From IMG/VR virus record IMGVR_UViG_3300025889_000510, positions 1 to 32,985 of that record: 32,985 bases of DNA; one strand, written 5' to 3'. The notes under the pieces are model-generated. The model did not search any database. It had not been told where the DNA came from and saw only the letters and a list, made by a program, of their open reading frames with translations. This document shows, one piece after another, positions 1 through 7,254 of the stretch; position 1 is the first letter of the stretch; every line of letters begins with the position of its first letter. This DNA comes from a virus. Position numbers and translations under genes: made by a program.

Positions 1-845
1 TCCCTGTTCTTGGATATTTGGATGAATCCAAAGAAAATAGAACAGGTGTATCTAAGGCTTCTGCTGGTTTAAATGCAGATGCTTTACAATCAAGCACCAA
101 AGCTGCGGTGGCAGCAACCATGTCTGGCGCACAAGGTCGTATTGAACTTATTTGTAGACACTTTGCTGAAGGCGGTCTTAAATTTTTATTCAAGATTGTT
201 AATAACTTGGTTATCAAACATCAAAACGCCCAAGATGTATTTAGATTGAATGGTAAATTTATTCCTGTTGATCCTAGATATTGGGACAGCGATAAAGACA
301 TGGTAGTTAATGTTGCCATCTCTAAATCTTCTGACGAAGAAAAGTTTGCCATCCTTGCACAGCTCACAAGTAAGCAAGAACAAATCATGCAATTACTTGG
401 CCCTAACAATCCATTGGTATCACTTCAGCAATACTCAAACACGCTTACTAAGATGATAGAGATGGCTGGATTTAAAGATCCACAAACCTTTATCAATACT
501 GAAGTGCCACCTATGCCACCAACTCCACCTGAACAACAAAAACCAGATCCTGCGGAAATGTTGGCTATGGCTGAAGCACAAAAAGCTCAAGTCCAAGCAC
601 AGAAAGCAGTCATTGATGCGGAAACAGATCGCATGAAGATTATTATGGATGATGATAGACAGCGTGATATTGAAGAAGCACAAATTAGACTAAAAGCAGC
701 AGAGCTAATGGCTAAGTATGGAGCACAAGTTAATATCGCAGAAATAAACGCAATAATGGAGAGAGATCGTGAAACCATCAGGCAAACTGCGAAAGCTCAG
801 TCCCAAGGATTATTTACAGGAAATGTCCCACCCCAAAATCTATAA
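1..845 (+). CDS. Portal protein, C-terminal part (5' end cut by window edge)
   Basis: The frame is open from base 1 (residues PVLGYLDES...) with no start of its own; a TTG at 18 is an internal codon. The portal is the dodecameric ring at the capsid vertex through which DNA is packaged and ejected. The visible part has the GVSKASAGLNADAL / STKAAVAATMSGAQGRIE region typical of P22-type portals, then a long charged helical tail rich in Ala, Gln, Glu and Asp (about residues 180-260), as expected for the C-terminal barrel/crown. The matching N-terminus is at 32562-32985, after TerL. Joining the two keeps the frame but gives only about 420 residues, well below the roughly 700 I recall for this family, so a central part is probably missing. 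Family call is from recognised sequence style. Confidence 0.85.
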   Translation, partial: PVLGYLDESKENRTGVSKASAGLNADALQSSTKAAVAATMSGAQGRIELICRHFAEGGLKFLFKIVNNLVIKHQNAQDVFRLNGKFIPVDPRYWDSDKDMVVNVAISKSSDEEKFAILAQLTSKQEQIMQLLGPNNPLVSLQQYSNTLTKMIEMAGFKDPQTFINTEVPPMPPTPPEQQKPDPAEMLAMAEAQKAQVQAQKAVIDAETDRMKIIMDDDRQRDIEEAQIRLKAAELMAKYGAQVNIAEINAIMERDRETIRQTAKAQSQGLFTGNVPPQNL

Positions 846-999
846 CATTGAAGTTTTAGAAGGGGACATGATCTTTACAGGCACAGAAATAACAGCCGAA
901 TCCGAAGAACAAGCACTTCGTATTTTTGAGATTATGACGGGTGGGCAAATCACTCCGTTTAGTGAGATAATAAAATTAGAAGTACACACAATTCAATAA
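823..999 (+). CDS. Small hypothetical protein overlapping portal end
   Basis: A 58-residue acidic protein (starts MSHPKIYNIEVLEGD, ends EVHTIQ). I chose the ATG at 823 rather than an upstream in-frame ATG at 769 because the upstream 18 codons lie wholly inside the portal gene and 823 has AAGG about 14 bases upstream. It overlaps the portal C-terminus by 23 bases in another frame and is followed after one base by the next gene, so it belongs to the portal transcript. The pattern of alternating strands and one helix (ESEEQALRIFEIM) resembles small phage proteins that reshape a field of view around 'E...A...F..'; I do not recognise a named family and assign no function. Confidence 0.6.
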   Translation: MSHPKIYNIEVLEGDMIFTGTEITAESEEQALRIFEIMTGGQITPFSEIIKLEVHTIQ

Positions 1000-1000
1000 C

Positions 1001-1252
1001 ATGGCAATAGAGTATAGAGGCGAAAGATTTGCAGGTTATAACAAACCTAAACGCACACCTGGTAAATCCAAGAAATTCGCTGTGCTTGCTAAAGACGGAG
1101 ATCAAGTCAGATTAATTAGATTTGGTGATCCAAACATGACTATCAAAAAAGATATCCCAGCTAGACGAAAATCTTTCCGTGCTAGACATAAATGCGACAC
1201 CAACCCCCCTAGCAAATTAACTGCTAGATATTGGTCTTGCAAGAAATGGTAG
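1001..1252 (+). CDS. Conserved small phage protein with FGDP...ARYWSCKxW motif
   Basis: An 83-residue basic protein. The C-terminal half has a pattern I recognise from many marine and other tailed phages: FGDPNMTIKKDIPARRKSFRARHKCDT, given here in parts as FGDP (about residue 42), RRKSFRARHKC (about 55-65) and ARYWSCKKW at the end. The conserved cysteines and aromatic end suggest a small compact fold, perhaps metal-binding. In other phages the module lies near portal, protease or capsid genes and is sometimes fused to them, so a virion or head-assembly role is plausible but not shown. It sits one base after the previous stop and overlaps the next gene by seven bases. Confidence 0.75.
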   Translation: MAIEYRGERFAGYNKPKRTPGKSKKFAVLAKDGDQVRLIRFGDPNMTIKKDIPARRKSFRARHKCDTNPPSKLTARYWSCKKW

Positions 1253-1563
1253 CCAAGGTTGACGAAAAAACATCGCTTAATATTTCATTAAGCTATCTAA
1301 TACAAATCGTAATCGCTATCTGTATAGCTGTTTATGCTTATGCAACATTAATTGAGCAAATCAGAGTTTTAGAAACTAAGGTTATGCAGTTACAAGATGA
1401 TGCTAAAGAACACAGCACTTGGATTCGTGACTGGGAAACTGGCGGTATGCTTCCGCTAGATGTTCAGCAGAACGAAAGAATAGAATTTTTACAAAAAGAA
1501 TTTAATGATTTAAAGCAAAGGGAATATCAGCGTTTAAAAGAGTGCGGTATTTCAATTAAATAA
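1246..1563 (+). CDS. Membrane-anchored coiled-coil protein
   Basis: A 105-residue protein. I chose the ATG at 1246 over a TTG at 1231, since it overlaps the previous stop compactly (seven bases). Residues about 10-35 are a single strong hydrophobic segment (SYLIQIVIAICIAVYAYATLI), preceded by a short polar N-terminus. The rest is charged and helical with heptad-like spacing (IEQIRVLETKVMQLQDDAKEH; RIEFLQKEFNDLKQREYQRLKE). The layout fits an inner-membrane protein with a long helical tail. Such proteins near phage holins are often lysis accessories, but the holin here lies about 1.3 kb downstream, so a lysis role is only a suggestion. No named family recognised. Confidence 0.7.
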   Translation: MVAKVDEKTSLNISLSYLIQIVIAICIAVYAYATLIEQIRVLETKVMQLQDDAKEHSTWIRDWETGGMLPLDVQQNERIEFLQKEFNDLKQREYQRLKECGISIK

Positions 1564-1565
1564 CA

Positions 1566-1709
1566 ATGGCTAAACCAAAACAATCAGTAACAAAAACTCA
1601 CGATTATCAAAGATCTAAAACCAAACGAACATCTATTGGTGCTTCACCAAATACTTATCCAAAAAATAAAAAAGCACAATTTAAAAAATATAGAGGACAA
1701 GGAAAATGA
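1566..1709 (+). CDS. Tiny lysine-rich protein
   Basis: A 47-residue protein (MAKPKQSVTKTHDYQRSKTK...) that is very basic, with about a quarter of residues Lys or Arg and no hydrophobic core. It starts three bases after the previous stop and its stop shares ATGA with the next start, which supports real translation. The series of four such basic mini-proteins (1566-2120) recurs in marine podovirus genomes near the portal. DNA binding or a virion-internal role would fit the charge, but neither is shown. Confidence 0.6.
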   Translation: MAKPKQSVTKTHDYQRSKTKRTSIGASPNTYPKNKKAQFKKYRGQGK

Positions 1710-1876
1710 AAAAACCAGTATGGGAAAAAGAATACAAAGGTAAAACAAAAGGAATAAAAGATAAAAAAGGTTATACTTATGCTAAAGCCAAAGCAGATGA
1801 AAAGTTTGGTAAGGGTGTTTCACTTGTTAAAAACATGTGGATATCTCAAGAAATGAAAAAGAAAAAAGGAAAATAA
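1706..1876 (+). CDS. Tiny lysine-rich protein
   Basis: A 56-residue protein (MKKPVWEKEYKGKTKGIKD...) joined to the previous gene by ATGA, with AGGACAAGGA upstream inside that gene as a possible ribosome site. It is strongly basic, ends in a Lys-rich tail (MKKKKGK), and has a short mixed segment about residues 22-46 (KGYTYAKAKADEKFGKG) that could form a helix. No named family recognised; it likely works with its neighbours as part of the portal-proximal small-protein cluster. Confidence 0.6.
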   Translation: MKKPVWEKEYKGKTKGIKDKKGYTYAKAKADEKFGKGVSLVKNMWISQEMKKKKGK

Positions 1877-1878
1877 TT

Positions 1879-1992
1879 ATGCCAATGGTAGGAAATAAAA
1901 AATACTCATACACAAAAGCTGGTATGAAAAAAGCTATGGAAGCAGCCAAGAAATCAGGTAAGAAAGTAGTTAAGAAAAAGAGTTACAAATAA
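1879..1992 (+). CDS. Tiny basic protein of the MPMVGxKKYxYTxAG type
   Basis: A 37-residue protein starting MPMVGNKKYSYTKAG and ending in a Lys-rich helix (about residues 16-37). This start pattern is one I recognise as recurring in small basic proteins of many tailed phages, usually near head genes; no function is established that I know of. It starts three bases after the previous stop and its stop shares TAATG with the next start, so expression is coupled. Confidence 0.6.
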   Translation: MPMVGNKKYSYTKAGMKKAMEAAKKSGKKVVKKKSYK

Positions 1993-2120
1993 TGCCTATT
2001 CAAAAAGTAAAAGGTGGCTACAAGTGGGGCAGCAAAGGCAAGGTTTATAAATCCAAATCTGGAGCTGTCAAGCAAGCACAAGCTGCTTATGCTTCTGGTT
2101 ATAAGAAAAAGAAAAAGTGA
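1992..2120 (+). CDS. Tiny basic protein of the MPIQKVKGGYKWGSKGKVY type
   Basis: A 42-residue protein. The start MPIQKVKGGYKWGSKGKVY and the end (A..QAAYASGYKKKKK) follow a pattern common to very small phage proteins, in which aromatic and glycine residues form a small hairpin followed by an A/Q-rich helix. It is joined by TAATG upstream and GTGA downstream to its neighbours. Function unknown; the conserved pattern rather than charge alone argues that it is a real gene. Confidence 0.65.
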   Translation: MPIQKVKGGYKWGSKGKVYKSKSGAVKQAQAAYASGYKKKKK

Positions 2121-2461
2121 AAACAGCATCTGCCAAGGCTAAAGGCAGAAAACTCCAGCAATGGGTGGTTGATAAGCTAGTAGAAATACTAGGCTTTGAC
2201 AAAGAAGATTTAGAATCACGCCCTATGGGATCATCTGGCGAAGATATCATTATGGGCGTTCAGTCCCGCAAACAATTCCCCTATTCAATAGAATGTAAAA
2301 ACCAACAAGCAGTTAATGTTTGGAAAGCATACGAACAAGCGTGTAGCAACTGTAAAGATTACGAACCTTTGGTTATAATAAAACGAAACAACACTAAGCC
2401 TTTGGCATTAGTAGATGCGGAATATTTTATTAAGTTACATGAACAACGAGATCAAGTTTAA
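2117..2461 (+). CDS. PD-(D/E)XK nuclease, Holliday-junction-resolvase-like
   Basis: A 114-residue protein with a GTG start that shares GTGA with the previous stop. The core of a small PD-(D/E)XK nuclease is visible: an N-terminal helix with KGRKLQQW (about 9-16), SRPMGSSGEDI with the acidic residue D43, then the strand SIECKNQ giving E59 and K61, and a later strand PLVIIKRN. Phage proteins of this kind are predicted to cut branched or Y-shaped DNA before or during packaging, acting on replication and recombination products. Placement between the portal and lysis genes fits a late role. Substrate specificity cannot be read from the sequence. Confidence 0.75.
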   Translation: MKTASAKAKGRKLQQWVVDKLVEILGFDKEDLESRPMGSSGEDIIMGVQSRKQFPYSIECKNQQAVNVWKAYEQACSNCKDYEPLVIIKRNNTKPLALVDAEYFIKLHEQRDQV

Positions 2462-2561
2462 AAGTTTTGAAGAATTTAAAAAATTTTTAGAAAAGAAAGA
2501 CTTAGAAATAAAAAGCAAAGCAGCTCAAGAGGAAAAGAAAAATGAAATTCGCAAAGATTAA
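2439..2561 (+). CDS. Tiny charged helical protein
   Basis: A 40-residue ORF (MNNEIKFKSFEEFKKFLEKK...) that overlaps the end of the nuclease gene and the start of the holin gene in another frame. It is almost entirely Lys, Glu and Phe in a helical pattern (FEEFKKFLEKKDLEI) and has no cysteines or membrane segment. It fills what would otherwise be an 80-base gap between genes in a region without gaps, which supports it. No ribosome site stands out upstream, so confidence is moderate. Function unknown. Confidence 0.45.
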   Translation: MNNEIKFKSFEEFKKFLEKKDLEIKSKAAQEEKKNEIRKD

Positions 2562-3021
2562 AAATCTAGTAGCATCATTAGCGCCAACCATAGGCACAGC
2601 ATTAGGTGGCCCAGTCGGTGGTATAGCAGCTAATGTAATTGCTGAAGCATTAGGCGTAGAGCCAACTCCTGCAAAGATTGAACAAGCTATTAATACTGCA
2701 ACTCCAGAACAATTAATGGAGCTTAAAAAAGCAGAAAAAGAATTTGAAATCCAAATGAAAGAATTAGATGTAGATGTCTATGCTTTGCAAACTAAAGACA
2801 TCCAAGATGCTAGAGGAAAATTTAATAAAGACTGGACTGCTAGGATCATGGGTATTGCTACACTTGGTGGCTTTCTTGGTTATATCTTTTTAGTAACTTT
2901 GCAACCACCAGAACAGAATTCTGAAGCTCTTATCAATCTTGTGCTTGGCTATTTAGGTGGATTGGCTAGTGCTGTAATATCTTTTTACTTTGGTGCATCT
3001 AATACGGGTAACGACAAATGA
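2542..3021 (+). CDS. Holin of the GTA_holin_3TM type
   Basis: A 159-residue protein with AGAGGAAAAG just upstream of the ATG. The N-terminus (about 10-32) is a Gly/Ala-rich hydrophobic stretch; a charged helical linker follows (about 58-100, KKAEKEFEIQMKELD), then DARGKFNKDWTARIMG, and two membrane segments at about 102-120 and 130-150 ending SFYFGASN. That order, especially the 'DAR..F..D.TARI' linker and the final 'SFYFG.S', matches the three-segment holin family first noted in gene transfer agents. Holins form inner-membrane lesions that time lysis. The endolysin follows at once (four-base overlap), supporting the role. Confidence 0.85.
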   Translation: MKFAKIKNLVASLAPTIGTALGGPVGGIAANVIAEALGVEPTPAKIEQAINTATPEQLMELKKAEKEFEIQMKELDVDVYALQTKDIQDARGKFNKDWTARIMGIATLGGFLGYIFLVTLQPPEQNSEALINLVLGYLGGLASAVISFYFGASNTGNDK

Positions 3022-3389
3022 GTTGGAAGAATTTTAAGTTAGAAGAATTTGCTTGCAAACATTGTGGTAAAAACGAGATAAATCATAAATTAATTGATAA
3101 ACTACAGTTATTGCGTGATGACTTAGGATTTCCCCTAGTTATATCATCTGGCTATAGATGTTCTGAACATCCAATAGAAGCAAAGAAAAGCAAGCCAGGC
3201 ACACACGCACTTGGTCTAGCAGTTGATATTGCTGTTAGTCACGAAAAAGCATTAGAGGTGTTATACAAAGGTATAGCGCATGGTTTTACAGGCATAGGAG
3301 TTAATCAAAAGGGTGAAGGCAGATTTATACACTTGGATATCGCTAAAGTGGAAGATTATAGCCCGCGCCCTCACCTCTGGAGCTACTGA
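3018..3389 (+). CDS. Endolysin, peptidase M15 (D-Ala-D-Ala carboxypeptidase type)
   Basis: A 123-residue protein sharing ATGA with the holin. The M15 zinc site is visible: GTHALGLAVDI gives H63 and D70, and FIHLDI gives H105; the motif SSGYRCSEH (about 43-51) is also typical. M15_3-type enzymes cut peptide crosslinks in peptidoglycan. A short C13-x2-C16 pair (CKHCG) lies near the N-terminus, as in many family members. There is no signal peptide, so release through the holin is expected. With the holin and the next membrane protein it forms a lysis cassette, oddly placed between portal and capsid genes. Confidence 0.9.
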   Translation: MSWKNFKLEEFACKHCGKNEINHKLIDKLQLLRDDLGFPLVISSGYRCSEHPIEAKKSKPGTHALGLAVDIAVSHEKALEVLYKGIAHGFTGIGVNQKGEGRFIHLDIAKVEDYSPRPHLWSY

Positions 3390-3400
3390 TTGGTATTGAT

Positions 3401-3637
3401 ATGGAAGATGCAGTTATATTTTGGAATGTAATAATCAGTTTAGTTTTTGCACCAATTTTCTTTATGTTAAAAGCGCATCATTCAGAGCAACAAAGACTTG
3501 GTATTTTAATTAATAAAACTAGAGAAGAAATAGCAAAAGAGTATGTAACCAAAAGCAGCTTCAATATAGAGTTTGAAAGAATATTTGATAAACTAGATAA
3601 ACTTGATGCTAAAATAGATAAATTGATAACAGATTAA
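3401..3637 (+). CDS. Membrane-anchored coiled-coil protein, possible lysis accessory
   Basis: A 78-residue protein. Residues about 5-24 (VIFWNVIISLVFAPIFFMLK) form one membrane segment, followed by a charged helix and a heptad-like C-terminus (FERIFDKLDKLDAKIDKL). It lies 11 bases after the endolysin stop and two bases before the next start, so it is part of the same transcript. Small proteins with one N-terminal membrane helix and a coiled coil next to holin and endolysin could be a second holin, an antiholin or an inner-membrane spanin part. No lipobox partner is visible, so a spanin is less likely. Role inferred from position only. Confidence 0.65.
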   Translation: MEDAVIFWNVIISLVFAPIFFMLKAHHSEQQRLGILINKTREEIAKEYVTKSSFNIEFERIFDKLDKLDAKIDKLITD

Positions 3638-3638
3638 T

Positions 3639-4958
3639 ATGGCAATACCAGCAGACGAACTACTACAAGAAGATTTTAGCTTTCCCGTGCAAGGTTACGA
3701 TATTGAACAAATAAGACAATCTATTGCTAATAGAATCCCATTATTAGGTTCACAAAGAGGTGTTTATGGTGGTGGCCCTATAGGTGGTGGTTTTAATTTA
3801 ACTAGTTACACCCCTCAATATTCTTCTATGGTTGGCCCAATAGCAACTGGTCAAGCATACGCACAGCAGATTGCTGGCGGTATGCCATTTTCACAAGTAG
3901 TAGCACCTGGCATGAGTTTTTCACCAGAAAGACCGCAGGGATACACGCAAGCAGAATTATTTTTACAAGATGGTGCGCCAATAATGCCACCACCACCAGG
4001 TAAAACTTTTGTACCATTTCAAGGCGATATGATGCCAGGAGAAACTGTTGAACCATTAACGCCGCCACCATCTGCACAAATCGGTGTACCACCGCCCATG
4101 CCAACTATATTTGGTTTTCAAGCTCCACAGTTTCCGCCAATAGATTTATCACAATTACCCGAAATAGATTTATCACAAATTGCTATTCCTGAATCTGTTA
4201 AATCTAGCCTTGGCGAATTACTTGGTATTCCTAAAATAGATGTATCTCAATTTGTAACTAGAGAAGAAATACCTTCTTTTATTCCGCCTGTACAAATGCC
4301 ACAGATTCCACAAATAGACACTTCACAATTTATTGGCAGAGAAGAATTGCCTTCTTTATTAAAAGACATACCTTTAAATATTCCTAAAATAGATACATCG
4401 CAATTTGTATCAAAAGAAGATATTAGTGGTTTAAGATCAGACATACTTGGATCATTGCCACAAGTGCAATTACCAGATGTATCTAAATTCGTAACACAAG
4501 CAGATATTAACAAAGCTATTGCTACTATTCCGCCAGCAGAACAACTAGATAGACAAGCACTTATTAGAGATATTGAATCTCAATTAAAAATACCAGAAAG
4601 ATTTGATCCAACAGCTTTACAACAACAGATAGGTGGATTACAACAACAGATAGCTGGTTTACCGCAACCACAACAAATAGATATTGGAGCATTAAGACAA
4701 GATATTCTATCTTCAGTTCCACAAACAAATTTAGCTGGTTATATAACAGAATCACAATTACAACAAGCATTGCAAGGAATATCGCAACCAACAATGCCTG
4801 ATGTTTCTCAATTTGTAACTCAAGCTGATATTAATAGAGCAATCTCTGGTATTCCACAAATAAGTCTTTCTGATATAGAGGCAAGACTAGCTGCATTAGA
4901 ATCAACCCCTAGTGTTGGAGTTCCTAAGTTACCAAGACCAACAGGATTATTTGCTTAA
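3639..4958 (+). CDS. Proline-rich repetitive protein, probable virion component
   Basis: A 439-residue protein of unknown family. Residues 1-65 are mixed, with a Gly-rich stretch (GVYGGGPIGGGF, 41-52). Residues about 85-165 are very Pro-rich. Residues about 168-406 carry a degenerate repeat centred on I-D-x-S-Q-F-V: clear copies at 200, 226, 251, 279 and 387, and shorter IDLSQ copies at 168 and 176. Between 326 and 340 is a Q-rich stretch (LQQQIGGLQQQIAGL). Copies at 200-285 are 25-28 residues apart. No signal peptide or enzyme motif is seen. The position just before the scaffold and capsid genes and the fibrous repeat suggest a structural or decoration protein; this is inference. Confidence 0.7.
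   Translation: MAIPADELLQEDFSFPVQGYDIEQIRQSIANRIPLLGSQRGVYGGGPIGGGFNLTSYTPQYSSMVGPIATGQAYAQQIAGGMPFSQVVAPGMSFSPERPQGYTQAELFLQDGAPIMPPPPGKTFVPFQGDMMPGETVEPLTPPPSAQIGVPPPMPTIFGFQAPQFPPIDLSQLPEIDLSQIAIPESVKSSLGELLGIPKIDVSQFVTREEIPSFIPPVQMPQIPQIDTSQFIGREELPSLLKDIPLNIPKIDTSQFVSKEDISGLRSDILGSLPQVQLPDVSKFVTQADINKAIATIPPAEQLDRQALIRDIESQLKIPERFDPTALQQQIGGLQQQIAGLPQPQQIDIGALRQDILSSVPQTNLAGYITESQLQQALQGISQPTMPDVSQFVTQADINRAISGIPQISLSDIEARLAALESTPSVGVPKLPRPTGLFA
4140..4860 (+). repeat. Coding repeat region, I-D-x-S-Q-F-V units
   Basis: In-frame degenerate repeats within the 439-residue protein. The core (I or P)-D-x-S-(Q/K)-F-(V/I) is followed by T-x-E-E-I or T-Q-A-D-I-N. Two short IDLSQ copies open the region, four long copies follow at 25-28 residue spacing, and one more comes about 108 residues later, directly after a Gln-rich segment. 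The DNA copies differ at many third positions, so the repeat is kept at protein level. Confidence 0.75.
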
Positions 4959-5224
4959 TGTCTATAACACACGAAGAAGCAGTCAAGGCTGAACAAGCTC
5001 AACAAATATTAAATTCAGAAATCTTTAAAGAAGTTTTAGAAAACCTAAAACAATCTTATATTGATGCTTGGTTAAAAGATCAAGATATAGATAATGTGAA
5101 TAGTAGAGAGCATTTACATAAGTCAGTCTTATTATTATCAGAGATAGAAAAACACCTAAGAATCGTAGCTGAAAAAGGAAAGCTCACCCAATCCTACATA
5201 AACAAAATCAGAAACATAGTCTGA
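4958..5224 (+). CDS. Small helical protein preceding the scaffold
   Basis: An 88-residue all-helical, charged protein (MSITHEEAVKAEQAQQILNS...), coupled to the upstream gene by TAATG. The pattern QQILN...IFKEVLENLKQSYIDAWL followed by H-rich 'EHLHKSVLLLSEIEKHL' recurs in short proteins placed before scaffold and capsid genes in many podoviruses and siphoviruses. I know of no tested function; a role in head assembly is suggested by position. A 61-base AT-rich gap follows, which may hold the capsid-gene promoter, but no clear hexamer pair stands out. Confidence 0.7.
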   Translation: MSITHEEAVKAEQAQQILNSEIFKEVLENLKQSYIDAWLKDQDIDNVNSREHLHKSVLLLSEIEKHLRIVAEKGKLTQSYINKIRNIV

Positions 5225-5285
5225 TATTTTCTTTTTATAAACAATTCGTATAAAATATTATAAAAATACAATATAGGAGTATTTT

Positions 5286-6284
5286 ATGGCAATAACGGAT
5301 AAACCGACTGCTTTACAAACTGATAATGAAAAAGCTACTTCAGCTTTTGAAAGTTTCTTAACTCCCCCTGAGGATACAGTTGAAGAAGTCGATATAAACG
5401 AAGTAGAGGTCATCGAAGAAGATGAGTTACCTGAAGATGCTGAACTAGATGAAGCAGATGAAGAATACGAGTTTGATGAAGATGACGAATTTGATGATGA
5501 AGAACAAAACGAGGTTGAGGACAGACTAAAGCAACCCACTTCTTATACAGTCAAGATTGACGGAGAAGAAGTTGAGGTCACGCTTGAAGAACTCCAAAGC
5601 GGATATTCTCGTCAGCAAGATTACACGCGCAAAACTCAAGAGTTAGCTCAACAAAGAAAATTGATTGAGCAACAGCAACAAGAGTTAGCGCAAAGAGATG
5701 CAATCTATGCTCAGTTGTTACCTAAACTAGAAGCACAATTAAGTGCTGATTTAGCTAACGAGCCTGATTGGAACAGGTTGTACGAAGATGATCCTGTTGG
5801 TTATGTTCGTGAAAAGCAACTTTGGGATGAAAGAAAAGAGAAGTTAAGAGCTACTCAAGCTGAAAACCAAAGGCTTCAACAAGAGGCCTATCAAAAACAG
5901 CAAGGGCAATTAGCACAGTTCGTACAATACGGACAACAAAAACTTCTTGAGATTATTCCAGAATGGAAGAATCCAGAAATCGCCCAACAAGAAAAGTTAG
6001 CTATTCGCGATTACGGAATCAACACTCTTGGCTATACAGCACAAGAAATGGATACGATCTACGACTATAGAGCTTTGCTTGGTTTGCGTAATGCTTGGTT
6101 GAATGATAAAACTGTTCAAGCAACTAAGAAAAAACCAACCGAAAAAGCACCAGCTCGTGTTGCAAGACCAGGCGCAGTTACTAAAATAAAATCGGTAGCA
6201 CCAGCAAAGAGAGCAAAACAAAGGTTGGCTAAAACTGGTAAAACATCAGATGCAGCCAAAGTTTTTGAACAAATGTTAAAGTAA
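5286..6284 (+). CDS. Capsid scaffolding protein
   Basis: A 332-residue protein with the ribosome site ATAGGAG ahead of the ATG. The N-terminal third (about 28-80) is extremely acidic (runs of Glu and Asp). A compact segment TSYTVKIDGEEVEVTLEELQSGYSRQQDYTRKTQEL, seen in parts at about 86-122, is typical of scaffold-like phage proteins. Gln/Glu-rich coiled coil follows (about 120-225), and the last 60 residues are strongly basic (KKKPTEKAPARV...), as expected for a capsid-binding end. It lies 22 bases before the major capsid gene. Scaffold proteins guide procapsid assembly and then leave. No protease gene is seen, so whether it is cleaved is unknown. Confidence 0.85.
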   Translation: MAITDKPTALQTDNEKATSAFESFLTPPEDTVEEVDINEVEVIEEDELPEDAELDEADEEYEFDEDDEFDDEEQNEVEDRLKQPTSYTVKIDGEEVEVTLEELQSGYSRQQDYTRKTQELAQQRKLIEQQQQELAQRDAIYAQLLPKLEAQLSADLANEPDWNRLYEDDPVGYVREKQLWDERKEKLRATQAENQRLQQEAYQKQQGQLAQFVQYGQQKLLEIIPEWKNPEIAQQEKLAIRDYGINTLGYTAQEMDTIYDYRALLGLRNAWLNDKTVQATKKKPTEKAPARVARPGAVTKIKSVAPAKRAKQRLAKTGKTSDAAKVFEQMLK

Positions 6285-6306
6285 TTTTTTATATAGGAGT
6301 AAACTC

Positions 6307-7242
6307 ATGGCAAAAGTAACTAACGCTTTTGATACTTACACCGCAACTGCTGACAGGGAAGATTTAAGTAATATCATTTACAACATCTCCCCAATGCAAA
6401 CTCCCTTTATGTCCTCAATCGGCAAAAGAAGTGTTAAAAATGTGGTGTTTGATTGGCAAACCGAATCTTTACCTGTACCTAGTGCAAGTGGCGAACTTGA
6501 AGGTTTTGAACTTTCAAGAGCAGCTGCTACAGCTACTGTAAGGCAAAGTAATGTATGTATGATCTCAAAAAGAGATGCAACAGTAACAGGCTCTCAAGAG
6601 AGTTCAGATCCAGCAGGTAAGAGATCAGAAATGGCTCACCAACTTGCTATTATGTCTAAAGCTCTTAAAAGAGATATGGAAGAAGCTCTTTCTCAGAACG
6701 GAGCTAAAACAACTGGTAACGCTTCAACTGCAAGGGTAACTGGCGGTTTCGAATCTTGGATCACTTCAAACGATTCAAGAGGAACTGGTGGTGCTTCTAC
6801 AGGTGGCGGTGCTGCTCCAACTGACGGAACTCAAAGAGCTCTAACTGAAGATCTACTTAAAGATGTTCTACAACTATGCTTCACTAATGGTGGCGAACCA
6901 TCATTAGCTATTTGTGGCCCACATAACAAACAAGTTATTTCTGGTTTCACAGGTAGAACACAAGCAAGACAATTTGTAGATGCTAATACAGTAGAGGCTT
7001 CAGTATCTATCTATTCATCTGACTTTGGTGAACTTAAAATCGTTCCATCAAACAGATCAAGAGAAAGATCATTGCTTCTTGTTGATCCTGAATTTGCTAA
7101 AGTGTCATACCTAAGAGATTTCAAAACTGTTGATATCGCAACTATAGGTGACGCTATGACAAAAATGATCGTAGTTGAGTATGGATTAGAAGTATCCAAC
7201 GAAGCTGCTCATGGTATTGTTGCAGACCTTAATGTATCTTAA
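6307..7242 (+). CDS. Major capsid protein, SU10-type (HK97 fold)
   Basis: A 311-residue protein with ATAGGAGTAAACTC before the ATG. The N-terminus (NAFDTYTATADREDLSNIIY) and the PMQTPFMSSIGKR segment are typical of the SU10_MCP (formerly DUF5309) family; VFDWQTESLP follows at about 47. The rest alternates strands and helices with a Gly/Thr-rich loop (about 145-178), which could be an insertion or E-loop region, and ends with VVEYGLEVSNEAAHGIVADLNV. It forms the icosahedral shell. It follows the scaffold and is closed by a strong hairpin terminator, consistent with a highly expressed gene whose transcript ends here. Confidence 0.93.
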   Translation: MAKVTNAFDTYTATADREDLSNIIYNISPMQTPFMSSIGKRSVKNVVFDWQTESLPVPSASGELEGFELSRAAATATVRQSNVCMISKRDATVTGSQESSDPAGKRSEMAHQLAIMSKALKRDMEEALSQNGAKTTGNASTARVTGGFESWITSNDSRGTGGASTGGGAAPTDGTQRALTEDLLKDVLQLCFTNGGEPSLAICGPHNKQVISGFTGRTQARQFVDANTVEASVSIYSSDFGELKIVPSNRSRERSLLLVDPEFAKVSYLRDFKTVDIATIGDAMTKMIVVEYGLEVSNEAAHGIVADLNVS

Positions 7243-7254
7243 TTGATCGGGATG

